Assembly: GCF_036867135.1 (NCBI RefSeq)
Contig: NZ_JBAJIJ010000001.1
Span: forward strand, 1,798,001 to 1,862,000
DNA length: 64,000 bases
DNA from: Aeromicrobium sp. Sec7.5
GTDB taxonomy: Bacteria > Actinomycetota > Actinomycetes > Propionibacteriales > Nocardioidaceae
Direction: 5' to 3'
Shown one piece after another: positions 41,346-51,196 of the stretch. The position numbers were made by a program, and so were the translations under genes. The notes beneath the pieces are model-generated. The model searched no databases. It saw nothing but the letters and a program-made list of their open reading frames with translations, and had not been told where the DNA came from. The first letter of the stretch is position 1. Each line of letters begins with the position of its first letter.

Positions 41346-42677
41346 TCAGTCTCCCAACTCGTCCAACAACCTCGACACGGCGGCCTGGGCCCCGGCCACG
41401 ACCGCCGCGATCCCGACACCGTCGTAGGCCGCGCCACACACCTCGAGACCCCGGACACCCGAGACGGAGGCACGCACCGTGGCGACGCGGTCCAGGTGAC
41501 CGACCTCGTACTGCGGGAGGGCCCCGCCCCACCGCTGGACGTGCGTGTCGGCCGGGGCCGGCAGGGGGCCGAGGGCCTGCGTCAGGTCGGCCAGGACGCG
41601 CTCGACCATGTCGACGTCGCCGGTCTGCAGGGCGACCGACTCCCCCGCCCGGCCGACCGAGGCGCGCAGGACCGTGCGACCCGAGTCGGCGACCCAGGCC
41701 CACTTGTTCGAGCTGAAGGTCGCGGCCTTGACGAACCTGCCGTCGACGGGAGGCACCAGGAAGCCGGACCCGGGCAGCTCGACCTGCTCCTGGAGCACCA
41801 GCGTGACGAGCGCGACGCTGGCGTAGTCGATGCCAGCGAGCGCGAAGGCGGCGTCGGGCGCCACCTCGGCCAGCAGCCGCGACGTGGCCGGTGCGGGGGT
41901 CGCGACGACGACGGCGTCGGCGAGCACCTCCTCCACGGCTCCGACCGGACCCGCCATGAGCCGCCAGCCCTCGCCGGACCGCTCGACGAGGCGCACGGTG
42001 GTACCGGTGCGCACCTCGGCACCGGAGCGCTCGGCCAGGACCTGCGGCAGGGTGCCGACTCCCCCGACGATGCCGGCGAACACCGGAGCGACCGGCGTCC
42101 CGGACGCCGCGGAGCGGGCCGCGACCGCCGCGCCGACCGGGTCGTCGCCGAGGGCGAGGACCTGCGGCGCCGCGGCGCGGAGCGAGATCGCATCGGCGTG
42201 ACCGGCGTAGACGCCCCCGAGCAGCGGCTCGACGAGGCGCTGGAGCACCTCTCGGCCCGCGCGCGCCGTGACGAACTCGCCGACCGAGACGTCGTGGGAC
42301 GGCACCGGGACGGCCTGCGGCAGCACGTCTTCGACGATGCCGCTCGCCGCCAGCGCGTCGAGGTCGGCGGGGACGCCGAGCACGGTGGGCGGGAGCGGGC
42401 GGACCTCGCCGCGGGTCCACACGCCGGCGCTGGTCGTGACGGGGTTCTGCACCCGGTCGGTCAGCCCCACCGCCTCGATCAGACCCACCGCCTCAGGACG
42501 ACGGGCCAGCACCGACTCGGCACCGAGGTCGAGCTGCACGTCACCGACGTCGCCCGTGAGCAGCTTGCCCCCGATGCGGTCGGCACCGTCGAGCACCACG
42601 ACCTCGTGCCCACGACGGGCGAGCTCCCAGGCCGCAGTCAGACCCGCGACGCCGGCACCGACCACCGCGACGCGCAT
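41346..42677 (-). CDS. hemG: coproporphyrinogen III oxidase (HemG/HemY/CgoX type)
   Basis: 443 aa FAD enzyme. N-terminal FAD motif [27 protein letters not shown] with [10 protein letters not shown]-terminal FAD motif [23 protein letters not shown]. Together with HemQ it indicates the coproporphyrin-dependent pathway, in which this enzyme acts on coproporphyrinogen III. The start overlaps the hemE stop (ATGA). Confidence 0.93.
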   Translation of the reverse strand: MRVAVVGAGVAGLTAAWELARRGHEVVVLDGADRIGGKLLTGDVGDVQLDLGAESVLARRPEAVGLIEAVGLTDRVQNPVTTSAGVWTRGEVRPLPPTVLGVPADLDALAASGIVEDVLPQAVPVPSHDVSVGEFVTARAGREVLQRLVEPLLGGVYAGHADAISLRAAAPQVLALGDDPVGAAVAARSAASGTPVAPVFAGIVGGVGTLPQVLAERSGAEVRTGTTVRLVERSGEGWRLMAGPVGAVEEVLADAVVVATPAPATSRLLAEVAPDAAFALAGIDYASVALVTLVLQEQVELPGSGFLVPPVDGRFVKAATFSSNKWAWVADSGRTVLRASVGRAGESVALQTGDVDMVERVLADLTQALGPLPAPADTHVQRWGGALPQYEVGHLDRVATVRASVSGVRGLEVCGAAYDGVGIAAVVAGAQAAVSRLLDELGD

Positions 42678-43714
42678 CAGCCGGGCTCGTGGGCGTGCAC
42701 GACGTCGACCAGGCGCGTGAGCGCGTCGGGGTCGGTCTCGGGCAGCACGCCGTGGCCGAGGTTGAAGATGTGGCCGCGAGCCGCTCGGCCCTCGTCGAGG
42801 ACGCGGCGGGCCTCGCGCTCCACGACCTCCGGCGGCGCGAAGAGCAGGGTGGGGTCGAGGTTGCCCTGGACCGCGTGGTCCGGGCCGATGCGCCGGACCG
42901 CCTCGTCGAGCGGGATGCGCCAGTCGACGCCGACGACGTCCGCGCCGGCATCACCCATCGCGCCGAGCAGCTCGCCCGTCCCGACGCCGAAGTGGATCCG
43001 CGGCACGCCGAGATCGGCCACGGACGCCAGGACGGCAGCGGCGTACGGCTGCGAGAACGTGCGGTAGTCGGCCAGGCTCAGGGCGCCCGCCCAGGAGTCG
43101 AAGACCTGGACCGCCGAGGCGCCGGCCTGCACCTGAAGGCGCAGGAACTGCCCGGCGATGGCGGCGATCCGGCTCATGAGGTCGTGCCAGAGATCCGGAT
43201 CGGTGTGCATGAGCGCCTTGGTGTGGCGGTAGTCGCGCGACGGTCGGCCCTCCACCAGGTACGAGGCGAGGGTGAACGGCGCACCGGCGAAGCCGATGAG
43301 CGGCGTCGAGCCGAGCTCCCCGGTCAGGGCCGTGACCGCGGCCAGGATGGTCGCGACGTCGTCGGGCTCGAGGTCGCGCAGCTGGGCGAGCTGCGCGCGC
43401 GAACGGATCGGCTCGGCGATCACGGGTCCGACCCCCGGCACGATGTCGAGATCGACCCCGATCGCCTTGAGCGGGACCACGATGTCCGAGAAGAAGATGG
43501 CCGCGTCGACCCCGTGCCGTCGCACGGGCTGCATCGTGATCTCCACGACGAGATCGGTCGTGAAGCACGAGTCGAGCATCGCGATGCCCTCGCGCAGCTT
43601 GCGGTACTCCGGCAGCGACCGACCGGCCTGACGCATGAACCAGACGGGCACGTGGTCCGGGGTCTCGCCGCGGCAGGCACGCAGGAAGGGGCTCTCCGAG
43701 AGCGGTGTCGTCAC
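42677..43714 (-). CDS. hemE: uroporphyrinogen decarboxylase
   Basis: 345 aa. Removes four acetate carboxyls from uroporphyrinogen III. The signature [17 protein letters not shown] with its two Arg is at the N-terminus, and [16 protein letters not shown] near residue 150 is the second signature. It starts at GTG 43714 and heads the hemE-hemG-hemQ operon. Divergent from the DUF3000 gene, with a 122-nt shared upstream region. Confidence 0.96.
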   Translation of the reverse strand: MTTPLSESPFLRACRGETPDHVPVWFMRQAGRSLPEYRKLREGIAMLDSCFTTDLVVEITMQPVRRHGVDAAIFFSDIVVPLKAIGVDLDIVPGVGPVIAEPIRSRAQLAQLRDLEPDDVATILAAVTALTGELGSTPLIGFAGAPFTLASYLVEGRPSRDYRHTKALMHTDPDLWHDLMSRIAAIAGQFLRLQVQAGASAVQVFDSWAGALSLADYRTFSQPYAAAVLASVADLGVPRIHFGVGTGELLGAMGDAGADVVGVDWRIPLDEAVRRIGPDHAVQGNLDPTLLFAPPEVVEREARRVLDEGRAARGHIFNLGHGVLPETDPDALTRLVDVVHAHEPG

Positions 43715-43825
43715 CCGGCCAGTCTCTCAGGCGAGTCCGAGCCCGAGCCGCGAGCCCCGTGCTCCCGGGCGACTCCGCGCGCCCGGTTGCGGAGTGTCGA
43801 CCGGCCCACACACCTCGAGCGCCCT

Positions 43826-43831
43826 ACCATC
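43826..43831 (+). promoter_or_regulatory. -10 element of the DUF3000-rnd operon
   Basis: TACCAT (matches TANNNT) lies 5 nt before the GTG at 43837, so transcription would start at the codon: a leaderless message. No clear -35 was found. Confidence 0.4.
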
Positions 43832-43836
43832 GCGAT

Positions 43837-44436
43837 GTGGGTGCCCACAGTGAGCTCGGCGGGACGCCGAGCCAGTTCACCGCCGCCGTCGACCAGCTCA
43901 GGTCAGCCGTCGTGCGGCCCGAGGTCGTGGTCGACGAGATGCCCGCGCCCACCCGCATCGCCCCGTTCGCGCATGCGATGAGCGGCGAGATCGTGGTGGC
44001 CGACGAGGAGCTCGCGGGCGGTCGTTTCATCCTCCTGCACGACCCGGCCGGCCACGACGCCTGGAACGGCACCTTCCGCTGCGTCACGTTCGCCCGCGCT
44101 GACATCGAGGGCGACATGGCCGCCGACCCGGTCCTGCCGGCCGTGGGCTGGAGCTGGCTGGAGGACGCCCTGGCGGCGCGGGGCGCGGAGGCCACGGCCG
44201 TCGGCGGCAGCGTCACGGTCGTGCACACCGAGGGTTTCGGCTCCATGGTCGAGGACGCGCCCCAGTCGCAGGTCGAGGTCCGGGCGTCGTGGACGCCGCT
44301 CACGGGCGTCGGCGACCACCTCTCCGCGTGGGGCGACCTGCTCGCGGCCGTCGCCGGCCTGCCCCCGCTCACCCCCGACGTCGCCTACCTGCCCCGCCGT
44401 GGTCAGCGCGGCTCGAGCCTCGGCGGCCGCCCGTGA
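43837..44436 (+). CDS. DUF3000 family protein
   Basis: 199 aa actinobacterial protein. Family features seen: FTAAVDQLRSAVVRPEVVVDEMPAPTRIAPFAHAM near the N-terminus, then RFILLHDPAGHDAWNGTFRCVTF and VLPAVGWSWLEDAL. Function unknown. It ends overlapping the RNase D start (GTGA) as in related genomes, where this pair is conserved next to hemE. Confidence 0.88.
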   Translation: MGAHSELGGTPSQFTAAVDQLRSAVVRPEVVVDEMPAPTRIAPFAHAMSGEIVVADEELAGGRFILLHDPAGHDAWNGTFRCVTFARADIEGDMAADPVLPAVGWSWLEDALAARGAEATAVGGSVTVVHTEGFGSMVEDAPQSQVEVRASWTPLTGVGDHLSAWGDLLAAVAGLPPLTPDVAYLPRRGQRGSSLGGRP

Positions 44437-45785
44437 CCTCCTTCGAGCCCGAGTTCCTCGTGCCCCGCTCCCCCGATCCCGGTGAGCAACCGGGAAGGCC
44501 CGAGCCGTCCTCCGGCTCGCCATCCGCTGACCAGAAGCCCGCAGACCAGAAGCCCGCTGACCAGAAGCCCGCGCAGGAACCGGCGGCCCCCGATCCCGGC
44601 CTCCCGCCCCTGACGCTCCGCGACCCGCTGCCGCCCGTCGTCGACACCGTCGACGCCTACCGCGAGACGTGCCGGGCGATCGCCAGGGGTACCGGCCCCG
44701 TGGCGATCGACGCAGAGCGCGCGTCGGGCTACCGCTACTCCCAGCGTGCCTATCTCGTGCAGCTGCGCCGGGTCGGGTCCGGCACGCACCTGGTCGACCC
44801 CGTGCCGTTCGACGACCTCACCGACCTCGACGACGCGATCGGCGACAGCGAGTGGATCCTCCACGCCGCCACGCAGGACCTCCCGTGCCTGACCGAGGCG
44901 GGCATGCGCCCCCGGGCCCTGTTCGACACCGAACTGGCGGGCCGGCTCCTGAACCTGCCCCGCGTCGGCCTCGCGACCCTCGTCGAGCAGTTCCTCGGGC
45001 ACAGCCTCGCGAAGGAGCACTCCGCGGCCGACTGGTCCACCCGCCCGCTGCCCGATCCGTGGCTGCTCTACGCCGCACTCGACGTCGAGGTGCTGGTCGA
45101 GCTGCGCGACCTGCTGGAGGTCGAGCTCGAGAAGGCCGGCAAGCTCGACTGGGCCCACCAGGAGTTCGAGGCACTGCTCACGTTCACCGGCCCGGCGCCC
45201 AAGACCGACCGCTGGCGCCGCACCTCCGGGATGCACCGTCTCCGCGGGCGTCGGAACCTGGGCCTCGTGCGCGAGCTGTGGGAGATGCGCGACGAGATCG
45301 CCCAGCGCCGCGACACCACCCCCGGTCGCGTGCTCGCGGACGCCGCGATCGTCGAGATGGCCACGGCCGCCCCCACCGACGTCGACGAGCTCAAGGGCCT
45401 GCGCACGATGCGCGGTCGCGGCGCCCGACGCCACCTCAACGACTGGCAACGGGCCATCGACACCGCACTCGCGCTGCCGGAGGACGAGCTCCCGCGCTCC
45501 AGCATGCGCGGTGACGGTCCGCCGCCCCCGCGGGCGTGGGCCGAGAAGCACCCGGACGCCGCCGACCGGCTCGCCCGGTGCCGCGACGTCGTGACGACCC
45601 TGGCCGACCGGCACGACCTGCCGGCGGAGAACCTCATCTCCCCCGGCCTCGTGCGCGAGCTCGCGTGGGAGCCCCCGGCAGAGATCTCGCCCGACACCGT
45701 CGGTGCAGCCCTCGCCGCCCGGGGCGCCCGTCCCTGGCAGATCGAGCTCGTGGGCGCCCTGCTCGCCGAGGCACTCACCGGCTGA
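44433..45785 (+). CDS. rnd: ribonuclease D
   Basis: 450 aa 3'-5' exoribonuclease acting on tRNA ends. It has an N-terminal disordered tail (to ~50) with three ADQKP repeats, a DEDD exonuclease domain with VAIDAERASGYRYS (DxE), LFDTELAGRLL (D) and a downstream YAALDVEVLVEL (YxxxD), then two HRDC-like helical regions (LGLVRELWEMRDEIAQRRDTTPGRVLADAAI). GTG 44433 is coupled to the DUF3000 stop. Confidence 0.93.
   Translation: MTSFEPEFLVPRSPDPGEQPGRPEPSSGSPSADQKPADQKPADQKPAQEPAAPDPGLPPLTLRDPLPPVVDTVDAYRETCRAIARGTGPVAIDAERASGYRYSQRAYLVQLRRVGSGTHLVDPVPFDDLTDLDDAIGDSEWILHAATQDLPCLTEAGMRPRALFDTELAGRLLNLPRVGLATLVEQFLGHSLAKEHSAADWSTRPLPDPWLLYAALDVEVLVELRDLLEVELEKAGKLDWAHQEFEALLTFTGPAPKTDRWRRTSGMHRLRGRRNLGLVRELWEMRDEIAQRRDTTPGRVLADAAIVEMATAAPTDVDELKGLRTMRGRGARRHLNDWQRAIDTALALPEDELPRSSMRGDGPPPPRAWAEKHPDAADRLARCRDVVTTLADRHDLPAENLISPGLVRELAWEPPAEISPDTVGAALAARGARPWQIELVGALLAEALTG
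44526..44570 (+). repeat. three 15-nt repeats in rnd
   Basis: GCTGACCAGAAGCCC, then the same with one change, then a third copy, in frame, encoding ADQKP three times in the disordered N-terminal tail. Copy number could vary between strains. Confidence 0.85.
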
Positions 45786-45803
45786 CACGTATCGTCGTTC
45801 GGC

Positions 45804-46394
45804 ATGGGTGACTTCCACCGGCCGGCGCTCCCCGGTCCCAAGGCGTTCCGTGACGTCGTCGGCACGCCCGACCACGCGGAGGCCACCGCCGCGGGCCACC
45901 GCATCGCGCACCTGCTGGTGCGCGGCACCGACGGAGCGGCCGACGAGGCCCTGGTCGAGCGGGTCGTGCACCTGGTCGACACCGAGGGCCTCGGCACGCT
46001 GGCCGACCTCTGGGCCTCGTGCCCTGCCGACACCGTGGCCGGGTGCCTGTGGCGCCTCTACCTCGTCCACACGTGGGTCCACCGCCAGCCGGACCAGGCG
46101 GCGCGGGAGTACGCCGCGGGCGTCGCCCACGCGCCGGTCCAGAACGCCCTGGCGGGTGTCGTCGAACCCCCCACCCCGGACGACGTGGTCCGCCTGGTCG
46201 ACGCCGTCCTCCGGGGGGTGGTCCGCTCGGACTTCGACGTCACGCTCGACCGGGCCGCGGCGTTCGCCCACGTGGCCGCCGTGGGCCGCGGCCAGCTCGA
46301 GAACGGCGATCCGATGAGCGCCGCGCGCCTGTTCGACCTCGCCAAGCAGCTCCGCCACTCCGCCGCCGTCGAGCGTTCGGGGCATCTGTCCTGA
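45804..46394 (+). CDS. conserved actinobacterial hypothetical protein
   Basis: 196 aa, helical and soluble, no signal peptide: HRIAHLLVRGTDGAADEALVERVVHLVDTEGL, LWRLYLVHTWVHRQPDQAAREYAAGV and FAHVAAVGRGQLEN. It keeps its place between rnd and the TrkA pair in related genomes as far as I recall, but has no assigned role. ATG 45804. A -10-like TAGACT at about 46430 follows it, so the next gene has its own promoter. Confidence 0.65.
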   Translation: MGDFHRPALPGPKAFRDVVGTPDHAEATAAGHRIAHLLVRGTDGAADEALVERVVHLVDTEGLGTLADLWASCPADTVAGCLWRLYLVHTWVHRQPDQAAREYAAGVAHAPVQNALAGVVEPPTPDDVVRLVDAVLRGVVRSDFDVTLDRAAAFAHVAAVGRGQLENGDPMSAARLFDLAKQLRHSAAVERSGHLS

Positions 46395-46570
46395 CACGCT
46401 CGCCGCGGGTTGATGGGGTCGTTAGACTGAGCGGGCGCCGGGCTGAGGTAGCCCCGGGTCTCAACATCAGCCGCTACGAGCGGCCACGCGCCGTGAGGCG
46501 CTCCCAGCCCGGCGCACCCCCTCGTCCCAGCACGGCGGCAACGGCCCTGGGCCGGGTGTAGCGTCGCCTC

Positions 46571-47245
46571 GTGCACATCGTCATCATGGGGTGCGGACGC
46601 GTCGGTTCGTCCCTCGCGCGCAGTCTCGAGGAGCGCGACCACACGACCGCCGTGATCGACTCCAACGCCGAGGCGTTCCGCCGGCTCGGGCCCACCTACG
46701 GCGGCCTCACGGTCACCGGCATGGGCTTCGACCGCGAGGTGCTGCGCCAGGCGGGCATCGAGCGGGCCGACGCCTTCGCGGCGGTCTCCAGCGGCGACAA
46801 CTCCAACATCATCTCGGCCCGCGTCGCCCGTGAGCTGTTCGGCGTCACGAACGTCGTCGCCCGCATCTACGACGCCGGCCGCGCCGAGGTGTACGAACGA
46901 CTCGGCATCCCCACGGTCGCCACCGTGCCGTGGGCGGCCGACCAGGTCCTGCGCCGGCTCCTGCCCGCAGGGTCCGAGCCCCAGTGGCGCGATCCCTCCG
47001 GCGAGCTGCGCCTCGACAGCGTCTACGCGCCGTTCGGCTGGATCGGTCGACCGATCGCCGAGCTCGAGGAGGCCGCCGGCGTCCGGGTCGCCTTCGTCAC
47101 ACGGCTCGGCAGCGGTGTCGTGCCGAAGGCCACCATGACGATCCAGGAGGGCGACTACCTCAGCGTGTTCATGCGCGACGACCGCGCCGAGGCCGCGCAC
47201 GCCGTGCTGACCGCCGGACCCGACGCAGGAACCGAGGCCCACTGA
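46571..47245 (+). CDS. trkA: TrkA family potassium uptake protein (first of pair)
   Basis: 224 aa regulator of Trk/Ktr potassium channels. The RCK-N Rossmann motif HIVIMGCGRVGSSLARSLEERDH binds NAD/ATP, with D(S) at strand 2 (AVIDSNAEAF), then SSGDNSNIISARVARE. The RCK-C part (about 140-215) has APFGWIGRPIAELEE. It starts at GTG 46571. The paired next gene overlaps by one base (TGATG). Matches the CeoB/CeoC pair of mycobacteria. Confidence 0.9.
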   Translation: MHIVIMGCGRVGSSLARSLEERDHTTAVIDSNAEAFRRLGPTYGGLTVTGMGFDREVLRQAGIERADAFAAVSSGDNSNIISARVARELFGVTNVVARIYDAGRAEVYERLGIPTVATVPWAADQVLRRLLPAGSEPQWRDPSGELRLDSVYAPFGWIGRPIAELEEAAGVRVAFVTRLGSGVVPKATMTIQEGDYLSVFMRDDRAEAAHAVLTAGPDAGTEAH

Positions 47246-47907
47246 TGCGTGTCGCCATCGCCGGAGCGGGCGCCGTCGGCCGCTCCGTGGCCACCGAGCT
47301 CGTCGAGAACGGCCACCAGGTCCTGCTGATCGACAAGTCACCGGGATCGATCCGGTCGGAGGCCGTGCCCGGCGCCCAGTGGCTGCTCGCGGACGCCTGC
47401 GAGCTCTCCTCGCTCGAGGAGGCGCGCCTGGAGACGTGTGACGTCATGATCTCCGCCACGGGTGACGACAAGGCCAACCTCGTGATCAGCCTGCTCGCCA
47501 AGACGGAGTTCGCCGTGCCGCGCACCGTGGGACGGGTGAACCACCCGTCGAACGAGTGGTTGTTCGGCGAGTCGTGGGGCGTCGACGTCGCGGTGTCGAC
47601 GCCGCGGCTGATGGCGGCCCTGGTCGAGGAGGCCGTGGCGGTCGGCGATCTCGTGCGCCTGTTCACGTTCCGCCAGAGCAACACCAACCTGGTGGAGCTG
47701 ACGATGCCCGGCGACTCGCCCCTCGTCGGCACCCGGGTGGCCGACGTGCCGTGGCCCGGTGACGTGCTGCTCGTGGCGATCCTGCGCGACACGTCGATCC
47801 TGAGCCCGGACCGCGACCGGGCCCTCGAGGCCGGCGACGAGCTGCTGTTCGTGACGCAGACCGACGCCGAGTCCGAGCTCGCCGCCCTGCTGGCCCCGAA
47901 GGCCTAG
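47245..47907 (+). CDS. TrkA family potassium uptake protein (second of pair)
   Basis: 220 aa. N-terminal VAIAGAGAVGRSVATELVENGHQVLLID, a nucleotide-binding Rossmann fold with an Asp at strand 2, then SATGDDKANLVISLLAKTEF and the RCK-C half with LVELTMPGDSPLVGTRVADVPWPG. The two paralogues probably form a mixed ring on a membrane channel encoded elsewhere. No Trk/Ktr pore gene lies in the window. Confidence 0.9.
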   Translation: MRVAIAGAGAVGRSVATELVENGHQVLLIDKSPGSIRSEAVPGAQWLLADACELSSLEEARLETCDVMISATGDDKANLVISLLAKTEFAVPRTVGRVNHPSNEWLFGESWGVDVAVSTPRLMAALVEEAVAVGDLVRLFTFRQSNTNLVELTMPGDSPLVGTRVADVPWPGDVLLVAILRDTSILSPDRDRALEAGDELLFVTQTDAESELAALLAPKA

Positions 47908-48380
47908 CTGAAGGGGTCGGGCCGACCGATCGGGCCGAGGAGCTCCTTGGCCTGGGTCAGGTGCCGGTGCTCGACGAGCACCTCGTACCGCGTGGCGACG
48001 ACCGTGCGCACGCTGCTGAAGTCGCGACGCCCTCGGGTCGCGGCGTAGCCCAGCAGGCCCCACACGGCGCCGAACCCCGCTCCGACGAGCGCGCTGGTGG
48101 CGAGGATCTGGAACAGGCCGCTCTCGGAGGCGAACAGGCCGATGAGCAGGCCGACCAGGACGCCGAGCCACAGGCCGGACAGCGCCCCGGCCAGAGCGAC
48201 ACGTCCGGTCGTGAGGCGGCCGGTGACCCGCTCGACCTGACGTAGGTCCGTCCCGACGATCAGGAGGTTCTGGACGGGGAACTCGGCATCGGAGAGCGAG
48301 TCGACGGCCTTCTGCGCCGCGGCGTAGTCGTCGAAGGTCGCGAGGCTCTGCGGGAACTCGAGGGAGAAGATCGGGGACAC
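47904..48380 (-). CDS. general stress protein (YflT-like) with membrane helices
   Basis: 158 aa. N-terminal YflT-type domain (TFDDYAAAQKAVDSLSDAEFPVQNLLIVGTDLRQVERVTGR) followed by two helices (about 70-90 and 95-113, GALSGLWLGVLVGLLIGLF and ILATSALVGAGFGAVWGLLGY) and a basic tail. GTG 48380 is chosen since it begins the conserved part. Overlaps the last codon of the convergent TrkA gene. Confidence 0.75.
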   Translation of the reverse strand: MSPIFSLEFPQSLATFDDYAAAQKAVDSLSDAEFPVQNLLIVGTDLRQVERVTGRLTTGRVALAGALSGLWLGVLVGLLIGLFASESGLFQILATSALVGAGFGAVWGLLGYAATRGRRDFSSVRTVVATRYEVLVEHRHLTQAKELLGPIGRPDPFS

Positions 48381-48429
48381 GTGGACGAGCGTAGTCCGGT
48401 CCCCGTGAGGTGCGCGGCTGGCCGGCCCG

Positions 48430-49149
48430 TCAGGACTGGTCGCTCGCGAGCGGTCCACCCGGCGGCTGGTCGAGGTCGTCGGGGCGGAACGGCGGTGGCG
48501 GCGGGGTGGGGTCGACCGGGACCGTCACGGGCGTGGAGTCCCGGCGGAGCACCCACGCCATCAGCAGCAGGGTCGCCACCTGCAGGGGCCAGCCCATCAC
48601 GACCTTCGCGGTGCCGAGCAGCGCCACCTCGTCGGCGGCGTACAGCGGGTACTGCACGACGACACGCAGGATGCAGGGCAGGGCGAGCAGCCACGTCAGG
48701 CGCGCGCACAGCCGCACGAGCCCGCGGTCGCGTCGCCACCCGGTGACGTCGCCGCTGAGGCTGCCGACCAGGAACCCGACGACCGGCCAGCCGACCACGA
48801 TGCTGCCGATCAGCGCGATCCCGTAGGCGCCGTTGTAGAGGATGCCCGGGAGGAAGACGTCGCGGGCCTCGCCGGAGCGCGAGGCCAGGAATGCACCGAT
48901 CGCGATCACGACGAGCGCGTTGACGACGAACTGGGGGGTGCTGCGCTGCACGAGGCGCACCGCGAGCAGCACGAGGGCGATGACGACCGCGATGACGATC
49001 GACTGACGGAGGTTGTCGGTCACGAGGTACGCCACCAGGAACGCCACGCTGGGCACGGCGCTCTCGACGACGCCTCGCAGGCCACCGAAGGCCTCGGACA
49101 GCTGCCGCCGGACGAGCTCCTCGACGGTCTCGACGGTGGGCTCAGGCAT
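48430..49149 (-). CDS. DUF3159 membrane protein
   Basis: 239 aa with about six helices (VAFLVAYLVTDNLRQSIVIAVVIALVLLAV, FVVNALVVIAIGAFLASRSG and others) and a proline-rich C-tail. The family motif GWPVVGFLVGSLSGDVTGWRRD is clear. Same neighbour order (OB-fold, DUF3710, dut) as in mycobacteria (Rv2693c-Rv2697c), where its role is unknown. ATG 49149 overlaps the OB-fold gene by 8 nt. Confidence 0.9.
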   Translation of the reverse strand: MPEPTVETVEELVRRQLSEAFGGLRGVVESAVPSVAFLVAYLVTDNLRQSIVIAVVIALVLLAVRLVQRSTPQFVVNALVVIAIGAFLASRSGEARDVFLPGILYNGAYGIALIGSIVVGWPVVGFLVGSLSGDVTGWRRDRGLVRLCARLTWLLALPCILRVVVQYPLYAADEVALLGTAKVVMGWPLQVATLLLMAWVLRRDSTPVTVPVDPTPPPPPFRPDDLDQPPGGPLASDQS

Positions 49150-49495
49150 CGAGCTCGTACGCGGGGTTGTGGACGACCTTGCGTCCCCCACGGGTGCCGA
49201 GCCGGCCGCGCGCCGTGAGCGAGCGTCCCGTGGCGACGCCGGTGATGCGCCGTCGCCCGAGCCACACCAGGGTCACGCTGTCGGATCCGTCGTACAGCTC
49301 GGCCTCGAGCGTCGAGATGCCGTCGACGGACCGCTGCGTCACGCTGCGCACGACGCCGTGGATCGCGACCCGCTCGCGCTCGACCGTGTCGGCCATGTGG
49401 CAGCAGCCCGATCGCTCGGCGTCGTCGCGGAGGTCGGCGGCGTCGCGCTGCTCGGTCGTGAACCGGTCGAACGCACGGCTGAGGATTCCCGGCAT
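49142..49495 (-). CDS. OB-fold nucleic-acid-binding protein
   Basis: 117 aa. The OB part (about 38-117) reads RVAIHGVVRSVTQRSVDGISTLEAELYDGSDSVTLVWLGRR and ARGRLGTRGGRKVVHNPAYEL, like the small OB protein Rv2694c. A CC pair (SGCCHM) precedes it. Probably single-stranded nucleic-acid binding. Coupled to DUF3159. Confidence 0.82.
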   Translation of the reverse strand: MPGILSRAFDRFTTEQRDAADLRDDAERSGCCHMADTVERERVAIHGVVRSVTQRSVDGISTLEAELYDGSDSVTLVWLGRRRITGVATGRSLTARGRLGTRGGRKVVHNPAYELDA

Positions 49496-49504
49496 GCCCC
49501 GATC

Positions 49505-50224
49505 CTACGTCGCGTCCGCGCCGGCGTCCGACGTCTCGTCCGGGGCGCTGCCGGCCGCTGGGGCATCGGCCTCCCGCGCCCCGGGCGGGAGCGTGAGGGG
49601 CAGCACCTCGCCGGACCGTCGCGCTTCCGGACCCCGCACCACGACGACCCCCCGGAAGACGTCCATGAGGTCGCCGTCGTCGCGGGGATCCTTGGCGACC
49701 GGGCCGAGGAACGTGCCGCGGACCGTCCATCGCGGACCGTCGACGCCGACGACCCGGCTGGGCTGGACGGCGGGACCGCCGTCGGGGGTCTTCACCGGGA
49801 TGACGCACCGGACCTCCGGGCCGAACGGGCCCTCGATCTCCTCGGCCGTGCCGTCACGCTCCTGGACCTCCCGCACGACGTCGGCGCGCAGCTCGTCCCA
49901 CAGGCCACCGTCACGCGGTGCCGCGAAGACCCGCAGGCGCAGCGCGCCCTCCGGTCCTCGCAGCAGGACCACCGGGACCTGGCCGTCCACATCGTTCGCG
50001 GGCCGCTGCACGACGTACCCGGGCGGGACCCTGAAGCGCAGCGTCCCGAAGTCGATCCGTCCCCCCAGCTCCGGCTGGTCGAGGTGGTCCCAGGGGCCGC
50101 CGCTGCTCTCGGACTCCCGCTGGGCCGCCGCGACCTCCTGGTCGCGCGCGGCCTGCGCCTCGGTGTCGGTGCCGGTGCCGGTGTCGCGCTCGGCGCCTCG
50201 GCGGCGCGGCGAGAAGATCCCCAT
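49505..50224 (-). CDS. DUF3710 family protein
   Basis: 239 aa. Acidic N-tail, then the family core GGPWDHLDQPELGGRIDFGTLRFRVPPGYVVQ, AALRLRVFAAPRDGGLWDELRADV and GVDGPRWTVRGTFLGPVA. Function unknown. Its start overlaps the dut stop (ATGA), so it belongs to the dut operon. Confidence 0.88.
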   Translation of the reverse strand: MGIFSPRRRGAERDTGTGTDTEAQAARDQEVAAAQRESESSGGPWDHLDQPELGGRIDFGTLRFRVPPGYVVQRPANDVDGQVPVVLLRGPEGALRLRVFAAPRDGGLWDELRADVVREVQERDGTAEEIEGPFGPEVRCVIPVKTPDGGPAVQPSRVVGVDGPRWTVRGTFLGPVAKDPRDDGDLMDVFRGVVVVRGPEARRSGEVLPLTLPPGAREADAPAAGSAPDETSDAGADAT

Positions 50225-50685
50225 CAGACGTCCTTCCGGTGCAAGCTCTCGTGTCCCCCGGTCGACCCGTAGCCGCCGGCCCCCCGCTCCGTCGCGTCGA
50301 GCGTGTCGACCTCCACGAATCGCGCGGTCTCGACCCGCTGCACGACGAGCTGGGCGATCCGGTCACCACGGCTGACCGTGAACGGCTCCCGCGGGTCGTG
50401 GTTGACCAGGACGACCTTGATCTCACCACGGTAACCGGCGTCGATCGTGCCGGGGGTGTTGACGATCGACACGCCGTGCCTCCACGCCAGCCCCGAGCGC
50501 GGATGGATGAACGCGGCGTGGCCCTCGGGCAGGGCGATCGCGACGCCCGTGGGCACGAGCTCGCGCTCGCCCGGCGCGATCGTGACGTCGATCGTGCTGA
50601 CCAGGTCGGCGCCGGCGTCCCCGGGGCGGGCGTACGTCGGGAGCGGGACCTCCGCGTCGAGACGGGTCAGGGGGATGGAGACCAT
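50224..50685 (-). CDS. dut: deoxyuridine 5'-triphosphate nucleotidohydrolase
   Basis: Trimeric dUTPase, 153 aa, which hydrolyses dUTP to dUMP. All five motifs are present: [13 protein letters not shown] (1), [11 protein letters not shown] (2), [16 protein letters not shown] (3), [11 protein letters not shown] (4) and [12 protein letters not shown] (5). ATG 50685. Its upstream region is shared with the divergent DUF3093 gene, only 23 nt. Confidence 0.96.
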   Translation of the reverse strand: MVSIPLTRLDAEVPLPTYARPGDAGADLVSTIDVTIAPGERELVPTGVAIALPEGHAAFIHPRSGLAWRHGVSIVNTPGTIDAGYRGEIKVVLVNHDPREPFTVSRGDRIAQLVVQRVETARFVEVDTLDATERGAGGYGSTGGHESLHRKDV

Positions 50686-50696
50686 GGCGCCGACCC

Positions 50697-50702
50697 TAGA
50701 CT
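50697..50702 (+). promoter_or_regulatory. -10 element of the DUF3093 gene
   Basis: TAGACT (TANNNT) six bases before the ATG at 50709, so the message is likely leaderless. No -35 consensus was found. Confidence 0.4.
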
Positions 50703-50708
50703 GAGCGG

Positions 50709-51194
50709 ATGAAGCACCGCGAACGACTGACCGCGCCCGTCGGGTGGTGGCTCGGCGCCACGGGCTTCGGCATCACGTGCGGGTGGCTGGTGTTCGTCGC
50801 CACCACGCCGGTCTTCGCCACCGTGGCGACGATCGTCGCGGCCGCGATCGGCTACGGGTTCGTCGGCGCCTACGGGGCGCTGCGGGTCGCGGTCGGCAAC
50901 GAGCTGCACGCCGGACGCGCGCACGTCACCCCGGAGTTCCTGGGGCAGGTGGAGGTGCTCGACCGCACCGCGTACCGCGAGGTCATGGGTCCGCGGGCCG
51001 ACGTCCGCGCCTGGCTCGCGACCCGGCCGTGGATCGACACCGGTGTACGCGTCACGATCGACGATCCCGCCGACCCGCACCCGTACTGGCTGCTCGGCAG
51101 CCGCCGCCCCGATCGTCTGGCTGCCGCCATCGAGGACCTGCGGCAGACTGGGCGCCGCACCACCGCCGGTGGCACACCCCAGAAGGGATCCTGA
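50709..51194 (+). CDS. DUF3093 family protein
   Basis: 161 aa with two N-terminal helices ([21 protein letters not shown] and [16 protein letters not shown]), then a cytoplasmic domain with [23 protein letters not shown] and the family end [23 protein letters not shown]. Matches Rv2698. Role unknown. Confidence 0.87.
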   Translation: MKHRERLTAPVGWWLGATGFGITCGWLVFVATTPVFATVATIVAAAIGYGFVGAYGALRVAVGNELHAGRAHVTPEFLGQVEVLDRTAYREVMGPRADVRAWLATRPWIDTGVRVTIDDPADPHPYWLLGSRRPDRLAAAIEDLRQTGRRTTAGGTPQKGS

Positions 51195-51196
51195 CC

